DNA from: Nocardioides sp. Root1257
GTDB taxonomy: Bacteria > Actinomycetota > Actinomycetes > Propionibacteriales > Nocardioidaceae
DNA length: 64,000 bases
Assembly: GCF_001425175.1 (NCBI RefSeq)
Contig: NZ_LMDV01000014.1
Coordinates: forward strand, 62,001 to 126,000
Direction: 5' to 3'
Below the pieces are notes generated by a model. It did not search any database. It worked only from the letters and a program-made list of their open reading frames with translations, and was not told the origin of the DNA. Both the position numbers and the translations under genes were made by a program. This document shows, in pieces, positions 20,729 to 28,756 of the stretch (its first letter is position 1; the number at the start of each line of letters is the position of its first letter).

Positions 20729-21316
20729 ATGGGGAAGAGACGAGCGAGCCGTGGACCGGGGTCCGCCCGGATCCGCGCGGCGCTGAGCCTGGGCGTGGTG
20801 CTGTCCGTCGGCGCGACCGGCACCTTCGCGTACTGGACGGACTCGGCCACCGTCAGCGGGACGACCTTGACGGCCGGGACGATCGACCTCAAGACCAACG
20901 GCAGCGACAACGTCACCGGCTACACGACGCTGAACCTGTCCGCGATGGTGCCCGGGAACTCGACGGCGGCTGTGCTCACGATCGCCAACAGCGGCACCGC
21001 TCCGCTCAAGTACACGGCCAGCGGCACCGCCACGAACGCCGACGGCAAGGACCTGCGCAGCGCGCTGGTCGTCAAGGTGACCGGTGACGCGACGACCTCG
21101 GGAACGACGCCGACCGTGACCTGCCCCGGCACGGCCATCGCCGGCTCGGGCACGTCGCTGAACGGCGCGCTGCTCCCGACCGGACGCCTGGTGGCGGCCG
21201 GCGCGAGCGAGAAGGTCTGCGTCCAGGTCACCCTGCCGGCTGCCGCTGCCACGGCCCTGCAGGGTGCGACGACGTCGGTGGTCCTCACGTTCACCGGGAC
21301 CTCGGACCTGTCGTGA
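20729..21316 (+). CDS. TasA/camelysin-like secreted protein with SipW-type signal
   Basis: A 195-residue exported protein. A basic N-terminus and hydrophobic stretch (about 15-33) lead into FAYWTDSATVSGTTLTAGTIDL, the SipW-substrate pattern. The following LNLSAMVPGNSTAAVLTIAN then SGTAPLKY closely parallels TasA VNLSNLKPGDKLTKDFQFEN then NGSLAIKE. Two Cys (TVTCPG, EKVCVQ) may form a disulfide. The stop overlaps the start of the peptidase-fusion gene (GTGA), so substrate and peptidase are made together. It is probably a matrix, fibre or surface subunit; the role is inferred from homology to TasA. Confidence 0.8.
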   Translation: MGKRRASRGPGSARIRAALSLGVVLSVGATGTFAYWTDSATVSGTTLTAGTIDLKTNGSDNVTGYTTLNLSAMVPGNSTAAVLTIANSGTAPLKYTASGTATNADGKDLRSALVVKVTGDATTSGTTPTVTCPGTAIAGSGTSLNGALLPTGRLVAAGASEKVCVQVTLPAAAATALQGATTSVVLTFTGTSDLS

Positions 21317-22740
21317 GCCGCTCGCGTCTCCTCGGCGCCGCTCGACAGGTCGCTCTGACCGTCGGAGCGATCGTCGGGACGCTCTGCATCGTGGCTGCAC
21401 TCGCCGCGGTCGTGCTCGACGTCCGACCGCTGGTGTTCCGGTCGGGCTCGATGTCGCCCACGATCGGCACCGGTGCGCTCGCGATCGCCCAACGCGTGGA
21501 CGCCTCCAGCCTCGAGGTCGGCCAGGTCGTGTCGGTGCCGACGCAGTCGGGCGAGCGGGTGACCCACCGCATCCAGGCCGTGGAGCACCAGGACGGCTCC
21601 GCCGTCCTCCAGCTGAAGGGCGACGCCAACGAGACCCCGGACGCGACGCCGTACGTCGTCACCCACGCTGACAGGGTCGTCTTCTCCCTGCCCTGGCTGG
21701 GGTACGCCGTCGGTTGGGCGGCCGGGCCGCCGGGGCTCTTCCTGCTCGGTCTGTACGCCGCGTTCCTGCTCTCGGTGATCGTGCGCTCCGACCAGCGACC
21801 GGACGAGCCCCCGACCGATGGTGACCCGCCTCGGCCGACCCACCGAGCCGGACGGGCCGCCGGCCGGGCAGCAGCGGCATCGACGGCTCTGGTCGTCGTG
21901 AGCGGCACCCTCGCGGCAGGGGTCCTCATGCAGGCGCGCACGGTGCCGACACTCGCCGCCTGGGCCGACCCGACTGCGGTCTCGGGCACCACGGTGTCGG
22001 CCTACACCGTCCCGGCGCCGGACGGGAGCTCCTGCGCAGCGGTGACGCCAGGCACCGGCACCGACCGCGGCGTCAACCTCACGTGGCCGGCCACAGCGGC
22101 CCCGCTGCCCGCGCTCTCCTACACGCCCACGGTCTCGGGCCTCACCGGCCCCACGACGAACGTCGCCACCATCGGGTCGAACAAGCAGCTCCAGGTGCAC
22201 TACAACCCCGGCACCGCGGCCAACCAGAACAAGATCGTCACGGTGCAGGCCACCGGCTACCCGACGGGGACGCCGAGCTGGCTCGGCGCCCCGACCTCCT
22301 GGAAGTTCAGGACCGGTGCCAACGCGGGAGCCCAGCCCACCTGCGGCGAGACGGTGCCGCCCGTCGCGGACATCCGGGCGCCGGACGGGACCACGCGCAC
22401 CAGGGCGGCCTTCCAGACGTTCCTCACGGGGGCGACCGGCTGCACGACGACGGGAATCATCCTCTGCGGGACGATGTCGGACGCGTCGACGATCGCCGCC
22501 GAGTACATCCTGCAACGGACGGTCGGCTCGACGGTGCGCTGCTGGGCGGGCTCGTGGGTCACGGGCTGTGCGGCGTACCAGCCGGCCAGCACGGGCACCT
22601 ACTCCGGCATGGACGTCTTCTACGAGGACGGGACGACGAGCTCGGTCTACGACACCGCCGGCACCTACACGCTCACCGTCCGGCTCACGGACTCGTGGGC
22701 CAACGTCACCACGGACACCGTGACCTTCACCCTGACCTGA
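21313..22740 (+). CDS. SipW-type signal peptidase fused to a substrate-like secreted region
   Basis: A 475-residue protein. Residues 1-155 are a complete SipW-like peptidase: TM (about 13-36), Ser46 in RSGSMSPTIGTG, general-base His85 in RVTHRIQ, box E LKGDANETPD, TM (about 138-157). A cytoplasmic Pro/Arg-rich linker (158-187) leads to a third hydrophobic segment (188-206), then AAWADPTAVSGTTVSAYTVP (215-234), which mirrors the SipW-substrate motif of the neighbouring genes. The C-terminal 240 residues are extracellular beta-type sequence: an FN3-like part (VNLTWPATAA) and a PKD-like end (DTAGTYTLTVRLTDSW). The start overlaps the TasA-like gene. The sequence is continuous with no frameshift signs. 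Self-cleavage is an inference. Confidence 0.82.
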   Translation: MSRSRLLGAARQVALTVGAIVGTLCIVAALAAVVLDVRPLVFRSGSMSPTIGTGALAIAQRVDASSLEVGQVVSVPTQSGERVTHRIQAVEHQDGSAVLQLKGDANETPDATPYVVTHADRVVFSLPWLGYAVGWAAGPPGLFLLGLYAAFLLSVIVRSDQRPDEPPTDGDPPRPTHRAGRAAGRAAAASTALVVVSGTLAAGVLMQARTVPTLAAWADPTAVSGTTVSAYTVPAPDGSSCAAVTPGTGTDRGVNLTWPATAAPLPALSYTPTVSGLTGPTTNVATIGSNKQLQVHYNPGTAANQNKIVTVQATGYPTGTPSWLGAPTSWKFRTGANAGAQPTCGETVPPVADIRAPDGTTRTRAAFQTFLTGATGCTTTGIILCGTMSDASTIAAEYILQRTVGSTVRCWAGSWVTGCAAYQPASTGTYSGMDVFYEDGTTSSVYDTAGTYTLTVRLTDSWANVTTDTVTFTLT

Positions 22741-22842
22741 GCGACCCCAGGGCCCGGACTCAGCGACTCGCCCAGGTCGTGACGCCGAGCGTGGTGGTGC
22801 GGGCGGGACGCATGCGGTCGATGGCAGGCGGCGGGCGCACCC

Positions 22843-22848
22843 TAGGCT
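22843..22848 (+). promoter_or_regulatory. Leaderless -10 box for pdxT
   Basis: TAGGCT ends 8 nt before the GTG at 22857, within a 116-bp gap after the secretion locus. pdxT therefore has its own promoter here and need not be in the pdxS transcript. Confidence 0.5.
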
Positions 22849-22856
22849 CTCGCTCC

Positions 22857-23450
22857 GTGACCGTCGCCATCGGAGTGCTCGCCGTGCAGGGCGATGTGCG
22901 TGAGCACGTGCGGATGCTCGAGGGGCTCGGGGTCCGGGCGACCACCGTGCGTCGTACGACGGAGCTCGCGGCGTGCGACGGGCTGGTGATCCCGGGCGGC
23001 GAGTCGACGACCATGGCGAAGCTCGCCCGCACCTTCGACCTGTTCGAGCCGATCCGCCAGCGCATCGAGGAGGGGATGCCGGCCTTCGGCACCTGCGCCG
23101 GGATGATCATGCTGGCCGACCGGATCGAGGGCGGGACGGCCGGCCAGGAGACGCTGGGCGGCCTCGACATCACCGTGCGGCGCAACGCGTTCGGTCGCCA
23201 GGTCGACTCGTTCGAGGGCGAGCTGGACGTCGCCGGTCTCACGGGCCCGGTGCACGCGGTCTTCATCCGCGCACCGTGGGTCGAGGCGGTCGGACCGGAG
23301 GTCGAGGTGCTCGCGCGTGTCGACGACGGCCCGGCCGCGGGTAGGATCGTCGCGGTCCGTCAGGGTTCGCTGATGGCGACGTCGTTCCACCCCGAGGTGG
23401 GTGGTGACTCCCGGGTCCACCGGTTGTTCGTGGACCTGGTCCAAGGCTGA
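22857..23450 (+). CDS. pdxT: Pyridoxal 5'-phosphate synthase glutaminase subunit
   Basis: A 197-residue class I glutamine amidotransferase that feeds ammonia to PdxS. It shows IGVLAVQGDVREH, the GGEST loop, nucleophile Cys in FGTCAGMIML, and the His-Glu pair in SFHPEVGGD. Length is normal. I chose the GTG at 22857 from the -10 box and because it starts the conserved first strand. It is followed 15 bp later by yebC, a usual pairing in actinobacteria. Confidence 0.95.
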   Translation: MTVAIGVLAVQGDVREHVRMLEGLGVRATTVRRTTELAACDGLVIPGGESTTMAKLARTFDLFEPIRQRIEEGMPAFGTCAGMIMLADRIEGGTAGQETLGGLDITVRRNAFGRQVDSFEGELDVAGLTGPVHAVFIRAPWVEAVGPEVEVLARVDDGPAAGRIVAVRQGSLMATSFHPEVGGDSRVHRLFVDLVQG

Positions 23451-23465
23451 GTAGAAGAGGGACGG

Positions 23466-24245
23466 ATGTCTGGCCACTCCAAGTGGGCGACCACGAAGCA
23501 CAAGAAGGCCGCGATCGACGCCAAGCGCGGCAAGCTGTTCGCCAAGCTGATCAAGAACATCGAGATCGCGGCCAAGATGGGCGGCCCCGACCTCGCCGGC
23601 AACCCGACGCTCTACGACGCCGTCCAGAAGGCGAAGAAGCAGTCGGTGCCCAACAAGAACATCGACTCCGCGGTCAAGCGCGGCGGTGGCCTCGACGGCG
23701 GCGGCGTCGACTACGAGACGATCATGTACGAGGTCTACGGCCCCCAGGGCGTCGCCCTGCTGGTGGAGTGCCTCACCGACAACCGCAACCGCGCCGCGAT
23801 GGAGGTCCGCACCGCGGTCACCCGCAACGGCGGCACCATGGCCGACCCCGGCTCCGTCTCGCGCCTCTTCACCCGCAAGGGCGTCGTGGTGGTCGAGAAG
23901 AGCCAGGAGCGCGGCGGCAAGCCGTGGGAGGTCACCGAGGACGACATCCTCGAGGCGACCCTCGACGCGGGCGCCGAGGAGGTCAACGACCACGGCGACA
24001 GCTTCGAGATCCAGTCGGAGTCCGGTGACGTCGTCGCCGTACGCACGGCGCTCCAGGCGGCCGGGATCGACTACGACTCCGCCGAGGTCCAGTTCGTCGC
24101 CACCATGGACATCCCGGTCGCCGAGGTCGACGTCGCCGGCAAGGTCTTCCGCCTCGTCGACGCCGTCGACGATTTGGACGACGTGCAGAACGTCTACAGC
24201 AACGCCGACATCCCGGACGACGTGCTCGAGTCCATCGACGCGTGA
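23466..24245 (+). CDS. yebC: YebC/PmpR-family transcriptional or translational regulator
   Basis: A 259-residue protein of the TACO1/YebC family. The diagnostic start MSGHSKWATTKHKKAAIDAKRGK and the IYEVYGPQGVALLVE-like region (MYEVYGPQGVALLVECLTDN) are present, and the final domain has AEVQFVATMDIPV. The family binds DNA or ribosomes; some members help translation through polyproline. It lies between pdxT and ruvC as in other actinobacteria. Confidence 0.93.
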   Translation: MSGHSKWATTKHKKAAIDAKRGKLFAKLIKNIEIAAKMGGPDLAGNPTLYDAVQKAKKQSVPNKNIDSAVKRGGGLDGGGVDYETIMYEVYGPQGVALLVECLTDNRNRAAMEVRTAVTRNGGTMADPGSVSRLFTRKGVVVVEKSQERGGKPWEVTEDDILEATLDAGAEEVNDHGDSFEIQSESGDVVAVRTALQAAGIDYDSAEVQFVATMDIPVAEVDVAGKVFRLVDAVDDLDDVQNVYSNADIPDDVLESIDA

Positions 24246-24288
24246 CGAAATCGGGCGTGTCCTGCCGGTGACCGGGAGGGCGGCCGGT

Positions 24289-24315
24289 TAGCGTTGCCTC
24301 CGAACAGGTGTTCGG
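24289..24315 (+). promoter_or_regulatory. ruvC promoter with LexA SOS box
   Basis: CCGAAC-AGGT-GTTCGG (24300-24315) is a perfect palindrome matching the actinobacterial LexA box CGAAC-N4-GTTCG. It begins 5 nt after a -10 box TAGCGT (24289-24294), so a bound repressor would cover the transcription start. ruvC begins 15 bp later. This predicts DNA-damage induction of ruvCAB. Confidence 0.85.
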
Positions 24316-24330
24316 ACGGAAGGGCTGACG

Positions 24331-24873
24331 ATGCGCGTGCTGGGGATCGACCCCGGGCTGACCCGCTGCGGCATGGGCGTGGTGGAGGGCTCGGTCGGGC
24401 GGCCGCTGTCCCTGGTCGACGTCAACGTGCTGCGCACCTCCTCGAGCCTCCCGGTGCCGGAGCGCCTGGTGACGATCGAGAAGGGCATCGACGCCTGGCT
24501 CGACGAGTACCGCCCGGACGCCGTCGCCGTGGAGCGGGTCTTCGCACGCTCCGACGTCAGCACCGTGATGGGTACGGCGCAGGCGAGCGGCATCGCGATG
24601 GTCTGCGCAGCACGGCGCGGGTTGCCCGTCGCGCTGCACACCCCGAGCGAGGTCAAGGCCGCGGTCTCGGGCAACGGCCGCGCCGACAAGACCCAGGTCG
24701 GCGCGATGGTGACCCGCATCCTGCGGCTCGACGCCATGCCGAAGCCGGCGGACGCCGCAGACGCCCTGGCCCTCGCCATCACCCACATCTGGCGCGGGGG
24801 CGCCCAGGCCCGCATCGACGCCGCGCTCGCCGGGGCTCGACAGGCTCGACCGACGATCGGGAGGACCCGTTGA
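24331..24873 (+). CDS. ruvC: Holliday junction endonuclease RuvC
   Basis: A 180-residue RNase H-fold resolvase that cuts Holliday junctions. First catalytic Asp in LGIDPGLTRCG (D7), Glu in AVERVF (about 68), and the C-terminal Asp pair in PADAADALALAI. The start has GGAAGGG upstream. The stop overlaps the ruvA TTG start (TTGA). It is under a LexA box. Confidence 0.95.
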   Translation: MRVLGIDPGLTRCGMGVVEGSVGRPLSLVDVNVLRTSSSLPVPERLVTIEKGIDAWLDEYRPDAVAVERVFARSDVSTVMGTAQASGIAMVCAARRGLPVALHTPSEVKAAVSGNGRADKTQVGAMVTRILRLDAMPKPADAADALALAITHIWRGGAQARIDAALAGARQARPTIGRTR

Positions 24874-25463
24874 TCGCCTTCGTCCGCGGCCAGGTCGCCG
24901 CCGTCACGCTCTCCAGCGCCGTCCTCGAGGTCGGGGGAGTCGGCCTCGAGCTGATGTGCACCCCGGGCACGCTCGCCACGCTCCGCCCCGGGCACACCGC
25001 CACACTGCCGACCAGCATGGTCGTCCGTGAGGACTCGCTGACCCTCTTCGGTTTCGTCGACGAGGACGAGAAGCAGATCTTCGAGCTCGTGCAGACGGCG
25101 TCCGGCGTGGGTCCCAAGGTCGCCCAGGCGATCACCGCGGTGCTCGCGCCGGACGACCTGCGCCGCGCGATCGCGTCCGACGACGTGAAGACGCTGACCC
25201 GGGTGCCCGGCATCGGCCAGAAGGGCGCCCAGCGGATCATCCTGGAGCTCAAGGACCGGATCGGTGCCCCCACCGGGGGTCGGCCGGCGACGGCCGCCTC
25301 GACCGAGTCGTGGCGCGAGCAGGTGCACCAGGGCCTGATGGGCCTGGGCTGGACGACGCGCGACGCCGAGAAGGCGGTCGACGCTGTCGCGCCCGAGGCC
25401 GGCCCCACCCCTGACGTCGGCGCGCTGCTGCGCGCCGCCCTGCGCACGCTGAGCAAGGCCTGA
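24870..25463 (+). CDS. ruvA: Holliday junction branch migration protein RuvA
   Basis: A 197-residue junction-binding protein with an N-terminal OB fold (IAFVRGQVAAV), tandem helix-hairpin-helix motifs (ASGVGPKVAQAI and VPGIGQKGAQRII) and a C-terminal RuvB-contact domain (about 150-197). It starts at TTG, which overlaps the ruvC stop and follows GGGAGG by 5 nt; an ATG is not available nearby. It targets RuvB to junctions. Confidence 0.94.
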   Translation: MIAFVRGQVAAVTLSSAVLEVGGVGLELMCTPGTLATLRPGHTATLPTSMVVREDSLTLFGFVDEDEKQIFELVQTASGVGPKVAQAITAVLAPDDLRRAIASDDVKTLTRVPGIGQKGAQRIILELKDRIGAPTGGRPATAASTESWREQVHQGLMGLGWTTRDAEKAVDAVAPEAGPTPDVGALLRAALRTLSKA

Positions 25464-25465
25464 GC

Positions 25466-26542
25466 GTGCACGAGGACGACCTGGCCGCCGCGGAGGAGGT
25501 GCACCTCGCGTCGCTGACCGCGGCCGAGGCCGACGGTGACGAGCGCACCATCGAGGCAGCGCTGCGCCCGCGCACCCTCGACGAGGTGGTCGGCCAGGTC
25601 CGGGTCCGCGACCAGCTCGGCCTGGTCCTCGAGGCGGCGCGCCGCCGGGGGCGGGCGCCCGACCACGTGCTGCTCTCCGGACCGCCCGGTCTCGGCAAGA
25701 CCACGCTGGCGATGATCATCGCCAGCGAGATGACCTCGCCCCTGCGCCTCACCAGCGGCCCGGCCATCACCCACGCGGGCGACCTCGCCGCCATCCTCTC
25801 CGGCATGAACGAGGGCGACGTGCTCTTCGTGGACGAGATCCACCGGATGGCGCGGCCGGCCGAGGAGATGCTCTACATGGCGATGGAGGACTTCCGGGTC
25901 GACGTCGTCATCGGCAAGGGACCGGGCGCGACCGCGATCCCGCTCGACATCCCGCCGTTCACGCTCGTCGGCGCCACCACCCGCGCCGGGCTCCTCCCCG
26001 GGCCGCTGCGCGACCGGTTCGGGTTCACGGCCCACCTGGAGTTCTACGAGCCCCACGAGCTCGACCTGATCATCCACCGCTCCGCCGGACTGCTCGGCGT
26101 CGAGCTGGAGGCCGACGGTGCCGCCGAGATCGCCTCGCGCTCCCGAGGCACCCCACGCATCGCCAACCGCCTGCTGCGCCGGGTCCGCGACTACGCGCAG
26201 GTGAAGGCCGACGGCGTCGTCACGATCGAGGTGGCCCGTGCCGCACTCGACCTCTACGAGGTCGACGCGCTCGGCCTGGACCGGCTGGACCGGGGTGTGC
26301 TCGACGCCCTGTGCCGCCGATTCGGGGGCGGTCCCGTGGGCATCTCGACCCTGGCCGTGGCCGTGGGCGAGGAGCGCGAGACCGTCGAGGAGGTCGCCGA
26401 GCCCTTCCTGGTGCGCAACGGCTTCCTGGCCCGTACGCCGCGGGGCCGGGTCGCGACGGCGGCCGCCTGGCAGCACCTCGGCCTCGCCGTGCCGACGGCA
26501 GCACCCCCCACCGAGTCGGACGGAACTCTGTTCGACGGCTGA
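25466..26542 (+). CDS. ruvB: Holliday junction ATP-dependent DNA helicase RuvB
   Basis: A 358-residue AAA+ motor. N-terminal RPRTLDEVVGQ, Walker A GPPGLGKTT, Walker B LFVDEIHR, sensor I GATTRAG, arginine finger in GPLRDRFGF, sensor II and a C-terminal winged helix (RTPRGRVAT). It starts with GTG 2 bp after ruvA. It completes the ruvCAB operon for recombination repair. Confidence 0.97.
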   Translation: MHEDDLAAAEEVHLASLTAAEADGDERTIEAALRPRTLDEVVGQVRVRDQLGLVLEAARRRGRAPDHVLLSGPPGLGKTTLAMIIASEMTSPLRLTSGPAITHAGDLAAILSGMNEGDVLFVDEIHRMARPAEEMLYMAMEDFRVDVVIGKGPGATAIPLDIPPFTLVGATTRAGLLPGPLRDRFGFTAHLEFYEPHELDLIIHRSAGLLGVELEADGAAEIASRSRGTPRIANRLLRRVRDYAQVKADGVVTIEVARAALDLYEVDALGLDRLDRGVLDALCRRFGGGPVGISTLAVAVGEERETVEEVAEPFLVRNGFLARTPRGRVATAAAWQHLGLAVPTAAPPTESDGTLFDG

Positions 26543-26594
26543 GCGTCGTACTAGGGGGGTGCCCCGGGTTGGTGATCCGGGCCACCTCGCTGGT

Positions 26595-26600
26595 TACACT
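26595..26600 (+). promoter_or_regulatory. -10 box of the yajC-secDF operon
   Basis: TACACT lies 64 nt before the yajC GTG in the 122-bp gap after ruvB, with TTGGTG about 20 bp further upstream as a possible but over-spaced -35 box. Confidence 0.4.
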
Positions 26601-26664
26601 TGCCCGTCGGTCGGCCCGCCAGGGCTCCGGCGCCCCTGCTTTCTGCTCGAGAGGTCTTTTCGTC

Positions 26665-26988
26665 GTGGAGTTCTTGCCGATCGTCGGCATCGTTCTGCTC
26701 TTCTGGCTCTTCATCATCCGGCCGCAGTCTCGACGGCAGAAGGAACTCAGGAGCATGCAGTCCTCGTTGTCCGTGGACGACGAGGTCATGCTGACGTCGG
26801 GGGTCTACGCCACCGTGCGCGAGGTCGCGGACGACCACGTCCTGGTCGAGATCGCCGAGGGCGTCGTCATCAAGGTGGCGCGGGCCGCGGTCGGCAACAA
26901 GATCCACCAGTACGAGGACGAGGGCGACCTCGAGCCGGAGAACGACGAGCCGGACGCCTACGGCGCCGACCCTGAGGAGAAGAACTGA
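26665..26988 (+). CDS. yajC: Preprotein translocase subunit YajC
   Basis: A 107-residue protein with one N-terminal TM helix (IVGIVLLFWLFIIRPQSRRQKE: hydrophobic then basic, the family signature) and a cytosolic beta domain (VMLTSGVYATVREVADDHVLVEIAEG). The C-terminus is acidic. It works with SecDF in the membrane. The GTG start gives the normal family length; longer in-frame readings extend into ruvB. It heads the yajC-secD-secF cluster. Confidence 0.92.
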   Translation: MEFLPIVGIVLLFWLFIIRPQSRRQKELRSMQSSLSVDDEVMLTSGVYATVREVADDHVLVEIAEGVVIKVARAAVGNKIHQYEDEGDLEPENDEPDAYGADPEEKN

Positions 26989-26989
26989 C

Positions 26990-28756
26990 ATGGCACGCAA
27001 CGCAGCTGCCCACGCGGGCCGCACGTTGGTCGTCTTCGCGATCGGGATCGCCGTGCTCTTCGGCCTCGTCGCCATCGGCGGCAACTGGAAGCCGGCCCTC
27101 GGGCTCGACCTCCAGGGCGGCACCCGGATCACGCTGACCGCCAACGGCAACCCGAGCCAGGAGAACCTCGACGAGGCTGCCGCCATCATCGACAGCCGGG
27201 TCAATGCCACCGGCTTCAGCGAGGCGGAGGTGACGACCCAGGGCAGCCAGTACATCGTGGTGGAGGTCCCCGGCGACACCGACAACTCGCTCCTCGACAC
27301 GGTCAACCGGCAGGCCCAGCTGCGGTTCCGCACGGTCGCGTGCACGACCGCCGTGCCCGGACCGTGCGCGTCGGCGGCGACGCCGACCAACCCCAGCGCG
27401 GACCCGAGCGCGACCTCGGAGCCCGGTGTCGGCGTGACGCTGCCGGCCTCGCCCTCCGCGACCCCGAAGTCCTCGGACAAGGCCAAGCCGAAGGGCAAGT
27501 CGACCGCGACGCCGAAGAACCGCCCGGCGTTCACGGCCGACGACAAGGCCAAGAAGAAGCAGCAGGCGGCCGCGCCGTCGACGTCGGCGAGCCCGAGCGA
27601 GTCCGCTTCCCCGAGCGGTACGCCGACCGCGACGCCCAGCGACTCCCAGGGCACCGTCGGCGCCAGCGCCAAGGAAGCCCTGGCGTTCATCACGGCGCCG
27701 CCGCAGGAGGCGATCGACGCCTTCGCGGCGTACACCTGCCCCAGCACGAAGCTGCCCGAGGACAACCCGTCCACCTGGCTCGTCACCTGCGGCACCGATG
27801 ACGACGCGGCGACGAAGTACCTGCTCTCGCCGGCGGCGATCGAGGGGACCGACCTGAAGGACGCGTCCGCCGGCGTGCCGCAGGGCCAGGTCGCCTGGCA
27901 GGTCAACCTGACCCTCGGCGGGGACGGCAAGAACGTCTTCGCCGACCTGTCCGACTCGATGGCCGGCAGCGAGCAGCAGTTCGCGGTCGTCCTCGACGGG
28001 CAGGTCATCTCGGCCCCGACCTTCAACGGCCGGATCCCCGATGGCAACGCCCAGATCACCGGCAGCTTCAACAAGACCTCCGCCGAGAGCCTGGCCACGA
28101 GCCTCAAGTTCGGCGCGCTGCCGATCTCCTTCGACCGCGACGGCACCCAGGTCGAGGAGATCGGCCCGTCTCTCGCCGGCAACCAGCTCCAGGCGGGTCT
28201 GACCGCGGGTCTCCTGGGTCTGATCCTGGTGATGGGCTACTGCCTCGTCTACTACCGGGGACTCGGCCTCGTCGTGCTGGCCTCGCTGCTGACCGCGGCT
28301 GCCATCACCTACGGTCTGGTCCTCCTGCTCGGCCACACGGCCGGCTTCACGCTGACCCTGCCCGGCATCGCCGGCCTGATCATCGGTGTGGGTGTCACCG
28401 CCGACTCCTTCATCATCTTCTTCGAACGCATCCGAGACGAGATGCGCGAGGGCAGGTCGATGAGGGTCGCCGTCGAGACGGGCTGGGTGCGCGCCAAGAA
28501 GACCCGGCTCGCCGCCAACGTGGTCTCGCTCCTCTCGGCCGCGGTGCTCTACCTGTTCGCGACCGGAGCCGTGAAGGGCTTCGGCTTCGCGTTGGGCCTC
28601 TCGACGCTCATCGACCTGGCGATCCTCTTCTGGTTCACCAAGCCGATGGTCACGTTCCTGGCACGGTTCAAGTTCTTCAACGGTGGCGGCGAGCTGTCCG
28701 GTCTGAGCGCCAACACGCTCGGCATCGACCGCGTCGCCTCGGGAGGTAAGGCCTGA
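26990..28756 (+). CDS. secD: Protein translocase subunit SecD
   Basis: A 588-residue RND-type membrane protein that uses proton motive force to pull preproteins through SecYEG. TM1 (about 11-30), GLDLQGGTRI, a periplasmic P1 region, and five C-terminal TM segments with the GVTADSFIIFFERIRDE motif. Unusual: residues about 128-226 of the P1 region are low complexity, rich in Pro, Ser, Thr, Ala and Lys (for example SPSESASPSGTPTATP). This may be a flexible spacer spanning the cell wall. The stop overlaps the secF start by one base (TGATG). Confidence 0.95.
   Translation: MARNAAAHAGRTLVVFAIGIAVLFGLVAIGGNWKPALGLDLQGGTRITLTANGNPSQENLDEAAAIIDSRVNATGFSEAEVTTQGSQYIVVEVPGDTDNSLLDTVNRQAQLRFRTVACTTAVPGPCASAATPTNPSADPSATSEPGVGVTLPASPSATPKSSDKAKPKGKSTATPKNRPAFTADDKAKKKQQAAAPSTSASPSESASPSGTPTATPSDSQGTVGASAKEALAFITAPPQEAIDAFAAYTCPSTKLPEDNPSTWLVTCGTDDDAATKYLLSPAAIEGTDLKDASAGVPQGQVAWQVNLTLGGDGKNVFADLSDSMAGSEQQFAVVLDGQVISAPTFNGRIPDGNAQITGSFNKTSAESLATSLKFGALPISFDRDGTQVEEIGPSLAGNQLQAGLTAGLLGLILVMGYCLVYYRGLGLVVLASLLTAAAITYGLVLLLGHTAGFTLTLPGIAGLIIGVGVTADSFIIFFERIRDEMREGRSMRVAVETGWVRAKKTRLAANVVSLLSAAVLYLFATGAVKGFGFALGLSTLIDLAILFWFTKPMVTFLARFKFFNGGGELSGLSANTLGIDRVASGGKA

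Noticed and set aside
27380..27660. Frameshift or inserted gene in secD
   Set aside because: The reading frame continues without interruption and conserved SecD sequence is in frame on both sides. It is a low-complexity linker.
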